A stretch of 64,000 nt of DNA, taken from contig JAFROD010000008.1 of NCBI GenBank assembly GCA_017429835.1, forward strand, positions 1-64,000, in the 5' to 3' direction. The notes beneath the pieces were generated by a model. The model was not told the DNA's origin. It made no database searches and was given only the letters and a program-made list of their open reading frames with translations. Of the stretch, positions 15,568 to 25,059 are shown in pieces. The position numbers and the translations under genes were made by a program. The number at the start of each line of letters is the position of its first letter. The first letter of the stretch is position 1. Origin of the DNA: Oscillospiraceae bacterium (GTDB lineage: Bacteria; Bacillota; Clostridia; Oscillospirales; Oscillospiraceae).

Positions 15568-16863
15568 TTATCCGGCAGAGCGGCTTTTTGCGCCGCGGGG
15601 CATCTCGATGCGCTTGATCGTCGCGCCGAGTCCGTGCAGCTTGGAGATCAGCGCCTCGTAACCGCGCTCGATATACTCCGCTTCTTCGATCACGGTCGTG
15701 CCGTCTGCGGCAAGACCCGCGATGACCATCGCCGCGCCGGCGCGCAGATCGCAGGCGTGAACGGTGCAGCCGTGGAGCTGATCGACGCCAGTGATGATGG
15801 CGATCTTCGTGTCGACCTTGATCGACGCGCCCATGCGGTTGAGCTCGGCACAGTAGCCGAAGCGCGTGTCGTAAATGCTCTCGCGGATCGTGCTCACGCC
15901 GGACGCCAGCGACATACAGACCGCGATCTGCGGCTGCATATCGGTCGGGAAGCCGGGGTAGGGCAGGGTCTTTACGTTGGCGCGGCGCAGCGGCGTGCCG
16001 TCGCGCTCCACGCGAATGGCGTCGTCATACTCCGTCACCTTCGCGCCCATTTCGCGCAGCTTCGCGCTGATGGTGTCCATGTGCTTCGGAATGACGTTCT
16101 GTACGAGGACGTTGCCGCCCGCTGCCGCAGCAGCCGCCATATAGGTGCCCGCCTCGATCTGGTCGGGAATGATCGAATACGAGCCGCCGCGCAGTCCCTT
16201 GACACCGCGAATCTTGATGACGTCGGTGCCTGCGCCGGAGATCTTCGCGCCCATCGCGTTGAGGAAGTTCGCCATATCGACGATGTGCGGCTCTTTTGCT
16301 GCGTTCTCAATGATGGTCGTGCCGCCCGCCAGGGTCGCGCCGATCATGATGTTCATCGTCGCGCCGACCGAGACGACGTCCAGGTTGACGCGGCCGCCGG
16401 TCAGTCCCGCTTCGCCAGCGCGCGCGCAGACGTAGCCGTTCTGCAGCTCGATCTCCGCGCCGATCGCTTCAAAGCCCTTGATGTGCTGGTCGATCGGACG
16501 GGGGCCGAAGTTGCAGCCGCCGGGGAGGGCGACCTTCGCATGGCCGAAGCGTCCGAGCTGCGCGCCGATCAGATAATAAGAAGCGCGGATACGGCGCACC
16601 AGCGCGTCCGAAGCCTCGCTCTCGCGGACGTTGCGGCAGCAGATCTCGATCGTGTTCGGGCTCAGACGGCGGATCTCCGCGCCCATGCTGTCGAGAATCT
16701 CAAGCAGCAGACGGACGTCGGAAATATTGGGTACGTTTTCAATGCGGCAGGTGCCGTTGACCAGCAGGGTCGCCGGCAGGATGGCAACAGCAGCGTTCTT
16801 CGCGCCGCTGATCGTTACGGTTCCGTTTAAAGGCTTTCCGCCCTCAATTACATATTGCGTCAT
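15568..16863 (-). CDS. murA: UDP-N-acetylglucosamine 1-carboxyvinyltransferase
   Basis: Catalyses the first committed step of peptidoglycan synthesis, adding enolpyruvate from PEP to UDP-GlcNAc in the cytoplasm. The 431-residue protein has VTISGAKNAAV with the catalytic Lys22, and LPGGCNFGPRPIDQH with the active-site Cys (about residue 117) that fosfomycin alkylates, so it should be fosfomycin-sensitive on that criterion. The start is set at the second ATG (16863, MTQYVIEGG) because the GAGAGG site is only 3 bases from the first ATG (16869). Its own promoter and a leader of about 65 bases lie upstream. Confidence 0.94.
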   Translation of the reverse strand: MTQYVIEGGKPLNGTVTISGAKNAAVAILPATLLVNGTCRIENVPNISDVRLLLEILDSMGAEIRRLSPNTIEICCRNVRESEASDALVRRIRASYYLIGAQLGRFGHAKVALPGGCNFGPRPIDQHIKGFEAIGAEIELQNGYVCARAGEAGLTGGRVNLDVVSVGATMNIMIGATLAGGTTIIENAAKEPHIVDMANFLNAMGAKISGAGTDVIKIRGVKGLRGGSYSIIPDQIEAGTYMAAAAAAGGNVLVQNVIPKHMDTISAKLREMGAKVTEYDDAIRVERDGTPLRRANVKTLPYPGFPTDMQPQIAVCMSLASGVSTIRESIYDTRFGYCAELNRMGASIKVDTKIAIITGVDQLHGCTVHACDLRAGAAMVIAGLAADGTTVIEEAEYIERGYEALISKLHGLGATIKRIEMPRGAKSRSAG

Positions 16864-16934
16864 ATTCATAATCCTCTCATATTAGGAGTATCTCCTATAT
16901 GCGAAAGTTTAGTAATCCAAAAAAAGGCAGAGTA

Positions 16935-16963
16935 AGTATAGCACACAGAACCGCGCTTGTAAA
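16935..16963 (-). promoter_or_regulatory. murA promoter
   Basis: On the minus strand, TTTACA (16958-16963) and TATACT (16935-16940) are 17 bases apart. The leader contains a short inverted repeat (AGGAG and CTCCT) just before the ribosome site. Confidence 0.7.
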
Positions 16964-17011
16964 GAGAAAAATAACAAAACGATTACGACTTCATACAGAT
17001 TTAACACTTTT

Positions 17012-18334
17012 TTATAATCTGCGTAAACCCTTCGGATAGTGGTTCTTCAGAATGCCGTCCGCGCCCTTCGCCCAGCCGAGCGGAACGCCGTCCGCGCAGA
17101 CGAGCGTCCAGCCGCTTTGCGGCGCGAACAAGGTCTGTCCGTGCAAATAGGCGTCGATCTCAGCGCTTCCTGCGGGAAAGACGGCTTTCGCAGGGAAGTC
17201 CGCGAGCGCAAGCGCGAGGGCGTGCGCGGGCACGAAGCGACCCTTGCGCACCTCGCCGAGTTCCAGACCCGCGCGCAGGACGCGCAGTCCGCGCAATTCC
17301 GGCAAGTCGTCCGGTGCAAGATAGACCGTCTCGCCGAACGAAACGGCATTTCCCGCGATCGGAAGCCTGTTTTCCGCGATGAAGTCACGGACGCAAGCCG
17401 GCAGCGGCTCGGTTTTCTGCAGCGCGCCGACCGTCCGTTCTTCCTCGCCGCGGCGGCGCAGGACGGCGGCAAAATGCCCCTCGCCGCGCAGCTTGTGCGG
17501 GAAAAGCCGGAACGTGCGCTCCACTCCCTCCGCCGGATCGTCGATCCATTCCGGACGCCCGCGGTCGAACCACGGCGCGTCGACCTCCTCCGCGAAAAAC
17601 TCCGGATGCGAATGCAGGAAACGGCTGATGCCCCCCTCGTTTTCCTCCGGCGCAAAGGTGCAGGTCGAATAGACCAGCCGCCCGCCGGGACGGAGCATCG
17701 CCGCCGCGGAGGAAAGGATCTCGCTCTGCCGGTCGGCGCACATCGCGACCGTCTCTTCGCTCCAGTCCGTCACCGCCGCGTCCTCCTTGCGGAACATGCC
17801 CTCGCCGGAGCAGGGCGCGTCCACGAGAATGCGGTCAAAACAACGCGGGAAGCGTTCTGCGAGCTTTGCCGGGTGCTCGTTCAGAACCAGTGCGTTCGTC
17901 ACGCCGAGCCGCTCAATATTTGAAGATAGAATCCTCGCGCGCTTCGGGTGGATCTCGTTGCAGACCAGCAGACCCCGCCCGTCCATCGAGGCGGCGAGCT
18001 GCGTCGTCTTGCCGCCGGGCGCGGCGCAGAGATCGAGCACGACTTCGCCGGGCTGCGCGTCCAGAAGCCGCGCCGGCGCCATCGCGCTCGGCTCCTGCAG
18101 ATAGTATACGCCGGCGTCGTGATAAGGGTGCAGACCCGGGCGCACGTCCGGCAGCAGATAATATCCGTTCGGCTCCCACGGTACGCGCTCCCCGCAGAAC
18201 GGCAGCTTGCCCGCGCCCTTGCGCGGGTTCAGCCGCAGCCCCGTGTTGCGCGGTTTATCGTAGGACGCCAGAAAGGCGTCGTATTCCTCGCCCAGCAGGC
18301 GTTTCATTCGCTCCAAAAATGCAGCAGGCAGCAT
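17012..18334 (-). CDS. rRNA (cytosine-C5) methyltransferase, RsmF/NOP2/Sun family
   Basis: Methylates a cytosine in rRNA using S-adenosylmethionine. The 440-residue protein has the SAM motif VLDLCAAPGGKTTQLA, motif IV ILVDAPCSGEGMFRK with one active-site Cys, and motif VI VYSTCTFAPEENE with the second (catalytic) Cys. The C-terminal 150 residues match the RNA-binding extension of RsmF-type enzymes (GNAVSFGETVYLAP, GRFVPAHALALAL). The start at 18334 follows GGAGG. The exact target cytosine cannot be told from sequence; RsmF is the closest match in architecture. Confidence 0.85.
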   Translation of the reverse strand: MLPAAFLERMKRLLGEEYDAFLASYDKPRNTGLRLNPRKGAGKLPFCGERVPWEPNGYYLLPDVRPGLHPYHDAGVYYLQEPSAMAPARLLDAQPGEVVLDLCAAPGGKTTQLAASMDGRGLLVCNEIHPKRARILSSNIERLGVTNALVLNEHPAKLAERFPRCFDRILVDAPCSGEGMFRKEDAAVTDWSEETVAMCADRQSEILSSAAAMLRPGGRLVYSTCTFAPEENEGGISRFLHSHPEFFAEEVDAPWFDRGRPEWIDDPAEGVERTFRLFPHKLRGEGHFAAVLRRRGEEERTVGALQKTEPLPACVRDFIAENRLPIAGNAVSFGETVYLAPDDLPELRGLRVLRAGLELGEVRKGRFVPAHALALALADFPAKAVFPAGSAEIDAYLHGQTLFAPQSGWTLVCADGVPLGWAKGADGILKNHYPKGLRRL

Positions 18335-18441
18335 GGCGTTCCTCCGTGGTTGGTCTGGAAATCATTTCTATCATAGCACAGAGAACGGCAGAAAAAAAGT
18401 AGGAAGTTCGATATGTTAAGTGCGGAATTGTCCGACCAACT

Positions 18442-18470
18442 GCGTCATTGCGAGCCGCAGTATGGCAATC
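18442..18470. repeat. Remnant of a short REP-like intergenic repeat
   Basis: This 29-base stretch reads GCGTCATTGCGAG, then GCCGCAG, then a TGGCAATC end. It resembles the GTCATTGCGAGG...TGGCAATC repeats scattered between genes in many bacteria. Only one degraded copy is seen here. Confidence 0.35.
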
Positions 18471-18575
18471 AGGCATTGCATTCTGCTTTATAACACGGCA
18501 AGCAAAAGGGTGCGCTTCGCAATGAGGCGCATCCTTCGGCAAAACGCGGTTTTTCAGAAAAAGCAAAAAAATGTG

Positions 18576-18604
18576 TTGACAAACGCGGGCGCGGTTGATA
18601 TAAT
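18576..18604 (+). promoter_or_regulatory. tRNA promoter
   Basis: TTGACA (18576-18581) and TATAAT (18599-18604) have a 17-base spacer, 40 bases before the first tRNA. This is a perfect consensus promoter, as expected for stable RNA. Confidence 0.88.
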
Positions 18605-18644
18605 ACGCTTGCTGTCGAGCCAAAGGGCAAGAATCAGCGACCGT

Positions 18645-18720
18645 GCCGGTATAGCTCAGTTGGTAGAGCAGCTGATTTGTAATCAGCAGGTCGGGGGTTC
18701 GAGTCCGTCTACCGGCTCCA
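18645..18720 (+). tRNA. tRNA-Thr (anticodon UGU)
   Basis: A 76-base cloverleaf has acceptor stem GCCGGTA pairing with TACCGGC, a TTTGTAA anticodon loop (UGU), the GGTTCGAGTCC T-arm, and an encoded CCA end. Confidence 0.95.
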
Positions 18721-18735
18721 TGCAATTTCATATAT

Positions 18736-18820
18736 GGGGGAATTCCCGAGTGGCCAAAGGGGGCAGACTGTAAATCTGTTAGCAGTGCTTTCGGTGGTTC
18801 GAATCCACCTTCCCCCACCA
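18736..18820 (+). tRNA. tRNA-Tyr (anticodon GUA)
   Basis: An 85-base class II cloverleaf has acceptor stem GGGGGAA pairing with TTCCCCC, a CTGTAAA anticodon loop (GUA), a long variable arm as expected for bacterial tRNA-Tyr, the GGTTCGAATCC T-arm and an encoded CCA. It is 15 bases after tRNA-Thr and co-transcribed with it. Confidence 0.95.
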
Positions 18821-18852
18821 ATCCCGAAGCTGAAAAGCTTCGGGATTTTTCT
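18820..18852 (+). terminator. Terminator of the tRNA operon
   Basis: A 12-bp stem (18820-18831 with 18836-18847) with a GAAA tetraloop ends in TTTTTC. The stem starts at the last base of tRNA-Tyr. Confidence 0.9.
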
Positions 18853-18918
18853 TGTTTTGCGGAGAGAATGCGGTTTTTCCACGTCAAAAAGTTGATCGTT
18901 TCGTTTGCGAAAACGCTT

Positions 18919-18972
18919 TGACCCTTGACGTGACCCTTAAACGGCTGATTCGTAATGGGTCAGGTGACCCTT
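18919..18972. repeat. Three TGACCCTT direct repeats upstream of the giant SLH gene
   Basis: TGACCCTT occurs at 18919-18926, 18931-18938 and 18965-18972, with an inverted GGGTCA at 18957-18962 that makes a GGGTCA-GG-TGACCC palindrome with the third copy. It lies 76 bases before the -35 box of the SLH gene. It could be a regulator site or chance; nothing else was seen in 18853-19040. Confidence 0.35.
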
Positions 18973-19047
18973 ATAGACGATCCGATCCCTCCGTTCCGCA
19001 TCAGCCCGCACCGCTGCCGAAACCAAGGATTTCCTGTCGAAAACGGC

Positions 19048-19077
19048 TTGAACGGAACCATTGAAGTGTGATATAAT
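19048..19077 (+). promoter_or_regulatory. Promoter of the giant LRR-SLH gene
   Basis: TTGAAC (19048-19053) and TATAAT (19072-19077) have an 18-base spacer, 40 bases before the start. Confidence 0.7.
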
Positions 19078-19117
19078 ACAAGAAAATGGAAAACGCCCCG
19101 CTCTGAAGGAGGTTTAT

Positions 19118-22100
19118 ATGATGAAACGAATTCTTGCACTGTTTCTCTGTCTGGTTTTGCTCGTATCTGCGCTGCCGCTGACCGGCGCCGCCGAGGAAGG
19201 CAAGATCACACCGGTCGCCACTCGTCTAAAAGCGACCGGCGAGGACGGCAATTCCTACGTCTACTGCGTCTACCCCGCAGAGGAGGGCTACGGCGCGGAC
19301 TACTTCGCCGCTGTCGAGTACGTGGAGTGGGACACGGAGCACGATATTACGTCGCTGACGATTCCCGCCTACGTTCCCTACGACGACGCTCAGGTTCCGA
19401 TGCGCTATATCAGCATTCCCGAGAACAGCACGTTCCGTTACGGCTGCCTGAGCGATCTGAGCGGCCCGCTGCACGACACGCTGCGCGAGGTCGAGATCCC
19501 CGAGACCGCAGAGGGCATTGGCAGACAGGCGTTCTGGAAATGCACGCAGCTCACGACCGTTACGCTCCACGAGGGTCTGAAATCCATTGACTACGGTGCC
19601 TTTTTCGGCGATACCGCGCTGACGGCGCTGGCTCTCCCGTCTACGCTCGAAACGCTGGGCGAAGCCTGCTTCAAGGGCTGCACCGCCCTCGCCTCCGTCG
19701 ATTTTTCGAGGGTGACCGCCCTGCGGACGATCTCGAAGGAAGCGTTTTACAGCGCCGGCGTCACGGACGTCGCGCTGCCCGAGGGGCTGACGACCGTCGG
19801 TGCAGAGGCGTTCCGCAATTCCGCGGTACGTTGGCTTTCCTTCCCGTCCACGCTTCAGACGCTCGAGCCGAGCTGCTTTGAGGACTGCAAGAGCCTGCAG
19901 ACGGTTCTCTTCGCCGAGCATACCGATCCCGCGTTCCGCACGATCAACGGCTTCGCCTCCTGTGCCGCGCTGACGGAGATCCAGATTCCGGACACCGTTC
20001 GCACGATCGGCAACGGTGCATTCTATCAATGCGGCCTGACCTCGGTTATTATCCCCGCTTCGGTGGAGCTGATCGAAAACAAGGCGTTCGGCTTCAATGC
20101 GAATCTTGCGAGTCTGATCATCCTCCCGGGCACGACGCCCTTGACGATCGGCCCGCTGGCGTTCCAGTACTGCACCGCGCTGGGTACTTCCACCGTCACC
20201 CTGCCAAAGCGCGTGACTGAGCTGCAGGAGGGCTGTTTCTCCAATATTCCGACGGCGGCGAGCCCGTCGTATCTGATCTATAATGACCGCCTGCGCCTTG
20301 TGGACAACGAAGCCTATACCCAGCAAAACTGGGAGGGCGGACTGCCCGTCGTGACCGGCGCGGGCGGTGAGAACGCGCCAGACCCGTGGTTCCACTGCAT
20401 CGGCGACCCGACGATCCGTTACCCCGAAACGATGACGGAGGCGACCTCGCCGAGTTTCCTGCAGTACAAGACCTTCTGCGAGGAGAACGCGGACGGCAGA
20501 GTCCATCCCGTGTTTGAGACCTTCGACGCGACGCAGCCGCAGACCTATACGGTCTCCGGCGCCGTGCCAGAGGGCGCGGCGGTCGCCGTCGCATCCGGCG
20601 GCGCGCTCGTGCCCGTCACGATGACCGGACGGCAGTTTGCAGCGCAGGCGGCAGCCGATCTGCCCGTCACCGTGTCCGTCACGCTCGACGGCTACGCGGA
20701 GCGGACGTTCACGAAAGACGGCGCGGACTTCCACGCCGACTGGGATATCGGCAATCTGACCCTCGACGGCTTCACGCCGACCTCCTTGAGCGGCGATCTT
20801 GCAATCACCGTGACCGGCGCTGCGGACGCCAATCTCGCCGTGCTGGACGCGGAGGGGAAGCTGGCGGCCGCAGGCAAGGCGGAGGGCAGTTTCTTCCTCG
20901 CCGCCGACCTGCCCGCCGGCAAATACACCGTGCTCGGCTTCGGCGACAACCCCTACGTGAGCGCGATTTCCGCTGAGAGCGACCTGCTTGCCCTCGGGAT
21001 CAAGGACTACGGCAAGGCGGAGAACGTCGCCGTTTCCTGCGGCGAACAGACCGCGCTGGAGCTGAACGTTCCCGTTCTCAGTCTCGGCTCCGGCGCTCTG
21101 GAAAAGGGCGGCGTCTTGCTTGCGCAGCAGCAGCTTGCGCCGGGTGTGGACTTTACAGTCCGCGTCAACTATAAAATGGCGGCGGAGCATCCCGCGGAAC
21201 AATTGACCTTTAACGTGCCCGACGGCTTAACGATCGTTTCCGTCGCCTCGCAGAACAAAAACTACGGAAAAGCCGCGGTCGTCGAGCCCGACGGAGCAGA
21301 CCGCTGGGAATCCGTGATCAGTCTGACCCTGCGCGCGGAGAAGACCGGCGCTTACGCCGTCAGCGCGGCGGTCACCTCCGGCGGTATCGTTGTTCCGCTG
21401 GGCAGCGCGAGCTGCCGCGTGAAGGATCTGGTGCTTGAGCTGCCGGAGACCTTCGTCCATAACCGTGACGTTCCCGTGACGGTCTACGCCGCGCCGAACA
21501 CCACGGTCACACTGCAGGCGGGTATCGGCGCGCCGGTCAAGGTCACGACGAATCTCAACGGCGCCTATCGCGGTCTGATCTCTCTGCCGAAGGAAACCGT
21601 CGGCGGTACGCGCACCGCGATCATCGCCTCCACGGACGACGCCGCCGTTCACCAGAGCGCGGTCATGGCGCCGATGGAAGCGCAGATTGAAGAATCCTAT
21701 TTCATCCACGCGGGCGTGCAGACCTACGGTCATAAGGACGGCGTGAACGTTTCCGGCGGCTACTATACCTACGTTGCAAACGGCGACGAAAAGAACAAAT
21801 ACTGGACGTACAGCGTCGTCTTTGAGGGCAGCCTTCTGACCGATCAGGTGATCCTGAACGTCTACATGATGGACGGCAGCGTCCGCCACGAGGCGATGAC
21901 CCTCGCCTCCGTGGAAAACGGCGCGACCGGCTACCGTCAGACCTACGTCTGCACGCTCTACCTCGAGCAGGGCGGCGACCACGTCTTCTTCCCGAATCTC
22001 GTTCCCACGGGCTACGACGTGACCTTCACCTACATGGGACGCGCCTTCACGATGGACGCTGACGCCGTGATCTATATCCGGCAGCTCGCCGCGATCGACG

Positions 22101-24919
22101 ACGGCGGCTGGCGGCAGGGCGTGGACGATATCCTCGGCGAATACGGGCTCGAGCCCGGTGACGCCGACGGCATCTTCGACCACGGCTCCATCGCGGACGC
22201 GCCGGACTTTGCCGAACTTCCGCCCGAAGTGCAGGATGCCGCGCTGCAGTATGAGCAGGCGATCGCGGACGCGCTGGACGCCATGCTCGACCTGCTCGGT
22301 TGCGAGAAGGATTGGGACGACTACGACGACGCGGACGACTTCCTCGAAGATATGGGCGTTGACTACGACGCCGACGTTCCCTACGACCCCGACGCGCTGG
22401 CGGACGACGGATTCACCGTCACGCCGCCGGATTCGGACGGCAATTCCTTCGCCTTCCGCGATACGCCGACGGACGACGGCGGCAGCAGGCACGAATACCG
22501 CGACAGCAGCGGCACAAGCCTGACCGTGGACGCACATGCCAACGCGATCAGCAACGCCAGCCTGACCGCCTCGGGCTACGCCCTCGACGCGCTGAACGAG
22601 GCGGCGGACAACTTCTCGCTCAAGAAGCTGGGCGTCGGCAAGGACTGGCTCGACGCGCATCCCAACATTGAAAAAGGCTTCAACAAGCTGTCCGGCGTCG
22701 GCAAGGTCGGCGGCGCACTTCTCGGCGGCGCGCTTGAATTCTATCAGGTCGCCAATGACGCGGGTGACTACGTCTCCGCCGTGGAGGAGTACGAAAAACT
22801 CAAGGGCGATCTTGAAAACGCCCGCATTTATCAGAATTACTACAAAACGCACAACTATTCCGACGTCTGCCAGTGGGCGATCCGCGATGAGATCGCTGCG
22901 GGCGAGCGGCTGCTCGAGCTGCTGCGCAAGCAGAAGAATCACGCCCTGCTCGACGCGGTCGTCGGCGCGGGATTCACCGCAGCGGGCATCATTGCCGCCC
23001 TGCCCTCGGCGGGCAGCAGTCTTGCCGCCGTCGAAACGCTGAACGCGATCTACGACGTACTCTCCAATGCGATCAACCTCAACCGCTCCTCGCAGATCGT
23101 GATGAAGCTGGCTGACTACGTCAACGCGATGAACCAGCGCTATCAGCGGTGCGGCAGTCTCAAGACGAAGGGCGACTGCTCCTTCGCCACCCGCATGGAT
23201 CCCTCCGGCATCGTCTTCGAGGCGGTGGAATCTAATCTCCTGTCCGGCGTCACGGCGACCTGCTTTGACGTGACGAACAACACGGTCTGGGACGGCGCGC
23301 CCTTCGGTGAAACGAATCCGCAGATCACAGGCGACGAAGGCTTCTACGCATGGGACGTGCCCGTGGGCGACTGGCGCGTGGACTTCATCAAGGAAGGCTA
23401 CGAAAAGGCGTCCACGCCGGTCGTCACCGTGCCGCCTCCCCAGATGGGGCTCAAGACCGGCATGGTCGCCAAGGACGGCCCGGAGATCGCCGCCGTCCAC
23501 GCTTATCCCGACTGCGTGGAATTCATCTTTACGCAGTATATGAGCACGGTCGCGCAGCTCAGCATCCCGTCGGGTTACACGGCGGAATGGGTCGATCCCG
23601 AGCCGATCTACGAGGGCTGCAAGACCTGCTTTGCGACCGTCCTGCACCTGATCCCGGAGAAGCCGGCAGAGCTCGGCGGCAAGGTCGACATCAAGCTGGA
23701 CGGCGCGAAAAACTACGCGGACAAGCCGCTCGCCGCTTACGCGGGCACGCTGGCGGTCGAGCCGCGCCCCGCGACAATGGTTCTGAATTACGAAGAGCAG
23801 ATCGCGCTCTTCCTCAACGAAGCGCCCGCGCCGAGAGTCACCGCGCAGATTCTGGACGCCGACGGCAAGCCGATCAAGGGGCTGACCGTGAACGCAAGCG
23901 GCTGCAGCGAGCTGCTGGCGGAGGTCATGGCGATCCGCGCCGTGACGGATGAAAACGGCGTCGCGGTCTTCGAGATCAGGGCGCTCCTGCCCGGCATGAC
24001 GGAGCTGAGGCTGTCGGTGGACGGCACTGCCCTTACCAAGACGTTGCCGCTCAAAATCGAGGTCGAATCCAATCAGGTCGCCCGTCCGACCGCGACGGTC
24101 GGCGAGACCGTGATCGGCGCAGGCGCGCCGAAGGACAACTATCTGACCGTCGAAGAGGGTACGGTGCTCACGCTCTCCTGCGAGACTGAGGGCGCGGTGA
24201 TCTATTACACGCTGAACGATACCTGCCCGTGTCAGGATACCGCGAACCGCGTCGCCTACACCGCGCCGGTCACCCTGACGGAAAGCGGCTATTACCGCAT
24301 TTCCGCTTACAAGCCCGGCATGGAATACAGCGAGCGGCTGAATCTGCACATCACAGTGAACGCCAAGCCCGTAGAGCGCACCAACCCCTTCACGGACGTG
24401 CATGAAACCGATTTCTTCTACGACGCGGTGCTGTGGGCGGCGAACGCCGAGCCGCAGGTCACCGCAGGCACTTCGGCGACCACCTTCAGCCCGAACGCCA
24501 CCTGCACGAGAGCGCAGGTCGTGACCTTCCTCTGGAGAGCCAAGGGCTGTCCGGAGCCGAAGTCGGGCAGCAATCCGTTCACGGACGTCGCAAGCGGCGA
24601 GTATTATTACAAGGCAGTCTTGTGGGCGGTCGAGAACGAGGTCACAGCAGGCACCTCTGCGACGACCTTCAGCCCGAATGCGGGCTGCACCCGTGCGCAG
24701 GTCGTCACCTTCCTGTGGCGCGCCGAGGGCAAGCCCGCGCCGGGCTCCTCCGACAACCTCTTCACGGACGTTGCAAGCGGCGAGTACTACTACACCGCCG
24801 TCCTGTGGGCGGTCGAAAAGGACATCACCAAGGGTACGAGCGCGACGACGTTCAGCCCGAACGCCACCTGCACCAGAGGTCAGATCGTGACCTTCCTCTA
24901 CCGCGCAGACAAAAAATGA
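19118..24919 (+). CDS. Giant secreted surface protein with BspA-type leucine-rich repeats and three SLH domains
   Basis: A 1,933-residue cell-surface protein. The first 30 residues form a Sec signal (ILALFLCLVLLVSALPLTGA). Residues 75-370 hold BspA/TpLRR-type (LRR_5) repeats of the form LTTVTLHEGLKSIDYGAFFG. These are followed by beta-rich Ig- or carboxypeptidase-regulatory-like segments. An Asp-rich stretch (about 1060-1120, DWDDYDDADDFLEDMG) may bind calcium. A helical region with a hydrophobic segment lies near 1290-1320. Another beta domain near 1665-1740 contains a chitobiase-like GAVIYYTLNDTCPC. Three SLH domains end the protein (from about 1753), each with FTDV and TSATTFSPNA-x-CTRAQ, attaching it to secondary cell-wall polymer. 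AAGGAGG precedes the start at 19118 (a second ATG is adjacent). An adhesin or matrix role is inferred; no enzyme motif was recognised. Confidence 0.85.
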   Translation: MMKRILALFLCLVLLVSALPLTGAAEEGKITPVATRLKATGEDGNSYVYCVYPAEEGYGADYFAAVEYVEWDTEHDITSLTIPAYVPYDDAQVPMRYISIPENSTFRYGCLSDLSGPLHDTLREVEIPETAEGIGRQAFWKCTQLTTVTLHEGLKSIDYGAFFGDTALTALALPSTLETLGEACFKGCTALASVDFSRVTALRTISKEAFYSAGVTDVALPEGLTTVGAEAFRNSAVRWLSFPSTLQTLEPSCFEDCKSLQTVLFAEHTDPAFRTINGFASCAALTEIQIPDTVRTIGNGAFYQCGLTSVIIPASVELIENKAFGFNANLASLIILPGTTPLTIGPLAFQYCTALGTSTVTLPKRVTELQEGCFSNIPTAASPSYLIYNDRLRLVDNEAYTQQNWEGGLPVVTGAGGENAPDPWFHCIGDPTIRYPETMTEATSPSFLQYKTFCEENADGRVHPVFETFDATQPQTYTVSGAVPEGAAVAVASGGALVPVTMTGRQFAAQAAADLPVTVSVTLDGYAERTFTKDGADFHADWDIGNLTLDGFTPTSLSGDLAITVTGAADANLAVLDAEGKLAAAGKAEGSFFLAADLPAGKYTVLGFGDNPYVSAISAESDLLALGIKDYGKAENVAVSCGEQTALELNVPVLSLGSGALEKGGVLLAQQQLAPGVDFTVRVNYKMAAEHPAEQLTFNVPDGLTIVSVASQNKNYGKAAVVEPDGADRWESVISLTLRAEKTGAYAVSAAVTSGGIVVPLGSASCRVKDLVLELPETFVHNRDVPVTVYAAPNTTVTLQAGIGAPVKVTTNLNGAYRGLISLPKETVGGTRTAIIASTDDAAVHQSAVMAPMEAQIEESYFIHAGVQTYGHKDGVNVSGGYYTYVANGDEKNKYWTYSVVFEGSLLTDQVILNVYMMDGSVRHEAMTLASVENGATGYRQTYVCTLYLEQGGDHVFFPNLVPTGYDVTFTYMGRAFTMDADAVIYIRQLAAIDDGGWRQGVDDILGEYGLEPGDADGIFDHGSIADAPDFAELPPEVQDAALQYEQAIADALDAMLDLLGCEKDWDDYDDADDFLEDMGVDYDADVPYDPDALADDGFTVTPPDSDGNSFAFRDTPTDDGGSRHEYRDSSGTSLTVDAHANAISNASLTASGYALDALNEAADNFSLKKLGVGKDWLDAHPNIEKGFNKLSGVGKVGGALLGGALEFYQVANDAGDYVSAVEEYEKLKGDLENARIYQNYYKTHNYSDVCQWAIRDEIAAGERLLELLRKQKNHALLDAVVGAGFTAAGIIAALPSAGSSLAAVETLNAIYDVLSNAINLNRSSQIVMKLADYVNAMNQRYQRCGSLKTKGDCSFATRMDPSGIVFEAVESNLLSGVTATCFDVTNNTVWDGAPFGETNPQITGDEGFYAWDVPVGDWRVDFIKEGYEKASTPVVTVPPPQMGLKTGMVAKDGPEIAAVHAYPDCVEFIFTQYMSTVAQLSIPSGYTAEWVDPEPIYEGCKTCFATVLHLIPEKPAELGGKVDIKLDGAKNYADKPLAAYAGTLAVEPRPATMVLNYEEQIALFLNEAPAPRVTAQILDADGKPIKGLTVNASGCSELLAEVMAIRAVTDENGVAVFEIRALLPGMTELRLSVDGTALTKTLPLKIEVESNQVARPTATVGETVIGAGAPKDNYLTVEEGTVLTLSCETEGAVIYYTLNDTCPCQDTANRVAYTAPVTLTESGYYRISAYKPGMEYSERLNLHITVNAKPVERTNPFTDVHETDFFYDAVLWAANAEPQVTAGTSATTFSPNATCTRAQVVTFLWRAKGCPEPKSGSNPFTDVASGEYYYKAVLWAVENEVTAGTSATTFSPNAGCTRAQVVTFLWRAEGKPAPGSSDNLFTDVASGEYYYTAVLWAVEKDITKGTSATTFSPNATCTRGQIVTFLYRADKK
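24385..24915 (+). repeat. Three tandem SLH-coding repeats
   Basis: Three units of about 170-180 bases (starting near 24385, 24575 and 24755) encode nearly the same 55-60 residues and are similar at the DNA level, for example TTCACGGACGT followed by GCAAGCGGCGAGTA in units two and three. Recent internal duplication is likely. Confidence 0.8.
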
Positions 24920-24988
24920 TCCCTTCCCGCGGCGGACGCACTGAGACGTCTGCCCCTCGGAGAAGGGGATCTCAACGGATACTACCAC

Positions 24989-25020
24989 AAAAAAGGGCTT
25001 GCGAAAGCAAGCCCTTTTTT
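24989..25020 (+). terminator. Terminator of the giant SLH gene
   Basis: A 14-bp stem (24989-25002 with 25007-25020) with a GAAA tetraloop ends in a T run. Confidence 0.9.
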
Positions 25021-25059
25021 CTATGCGTGTTTTTTTATTTTTTTCTTTCCGGAATATGG

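Noticed and set aside
16970-17011. Terminator for the rsmF-like gene
   Set aside because: Only a 6-bp CAGATT/AATCTG stem with a 14-base loop is seen; too weak to list as a feature.
24385-24915. CRISPR-like tandem repetition
   Set aside because: Repeat units are about 170-180 bases and in-frame protein-coding SLH domains; there are no short direct repeats with unique spacers and no cas genes in the window.
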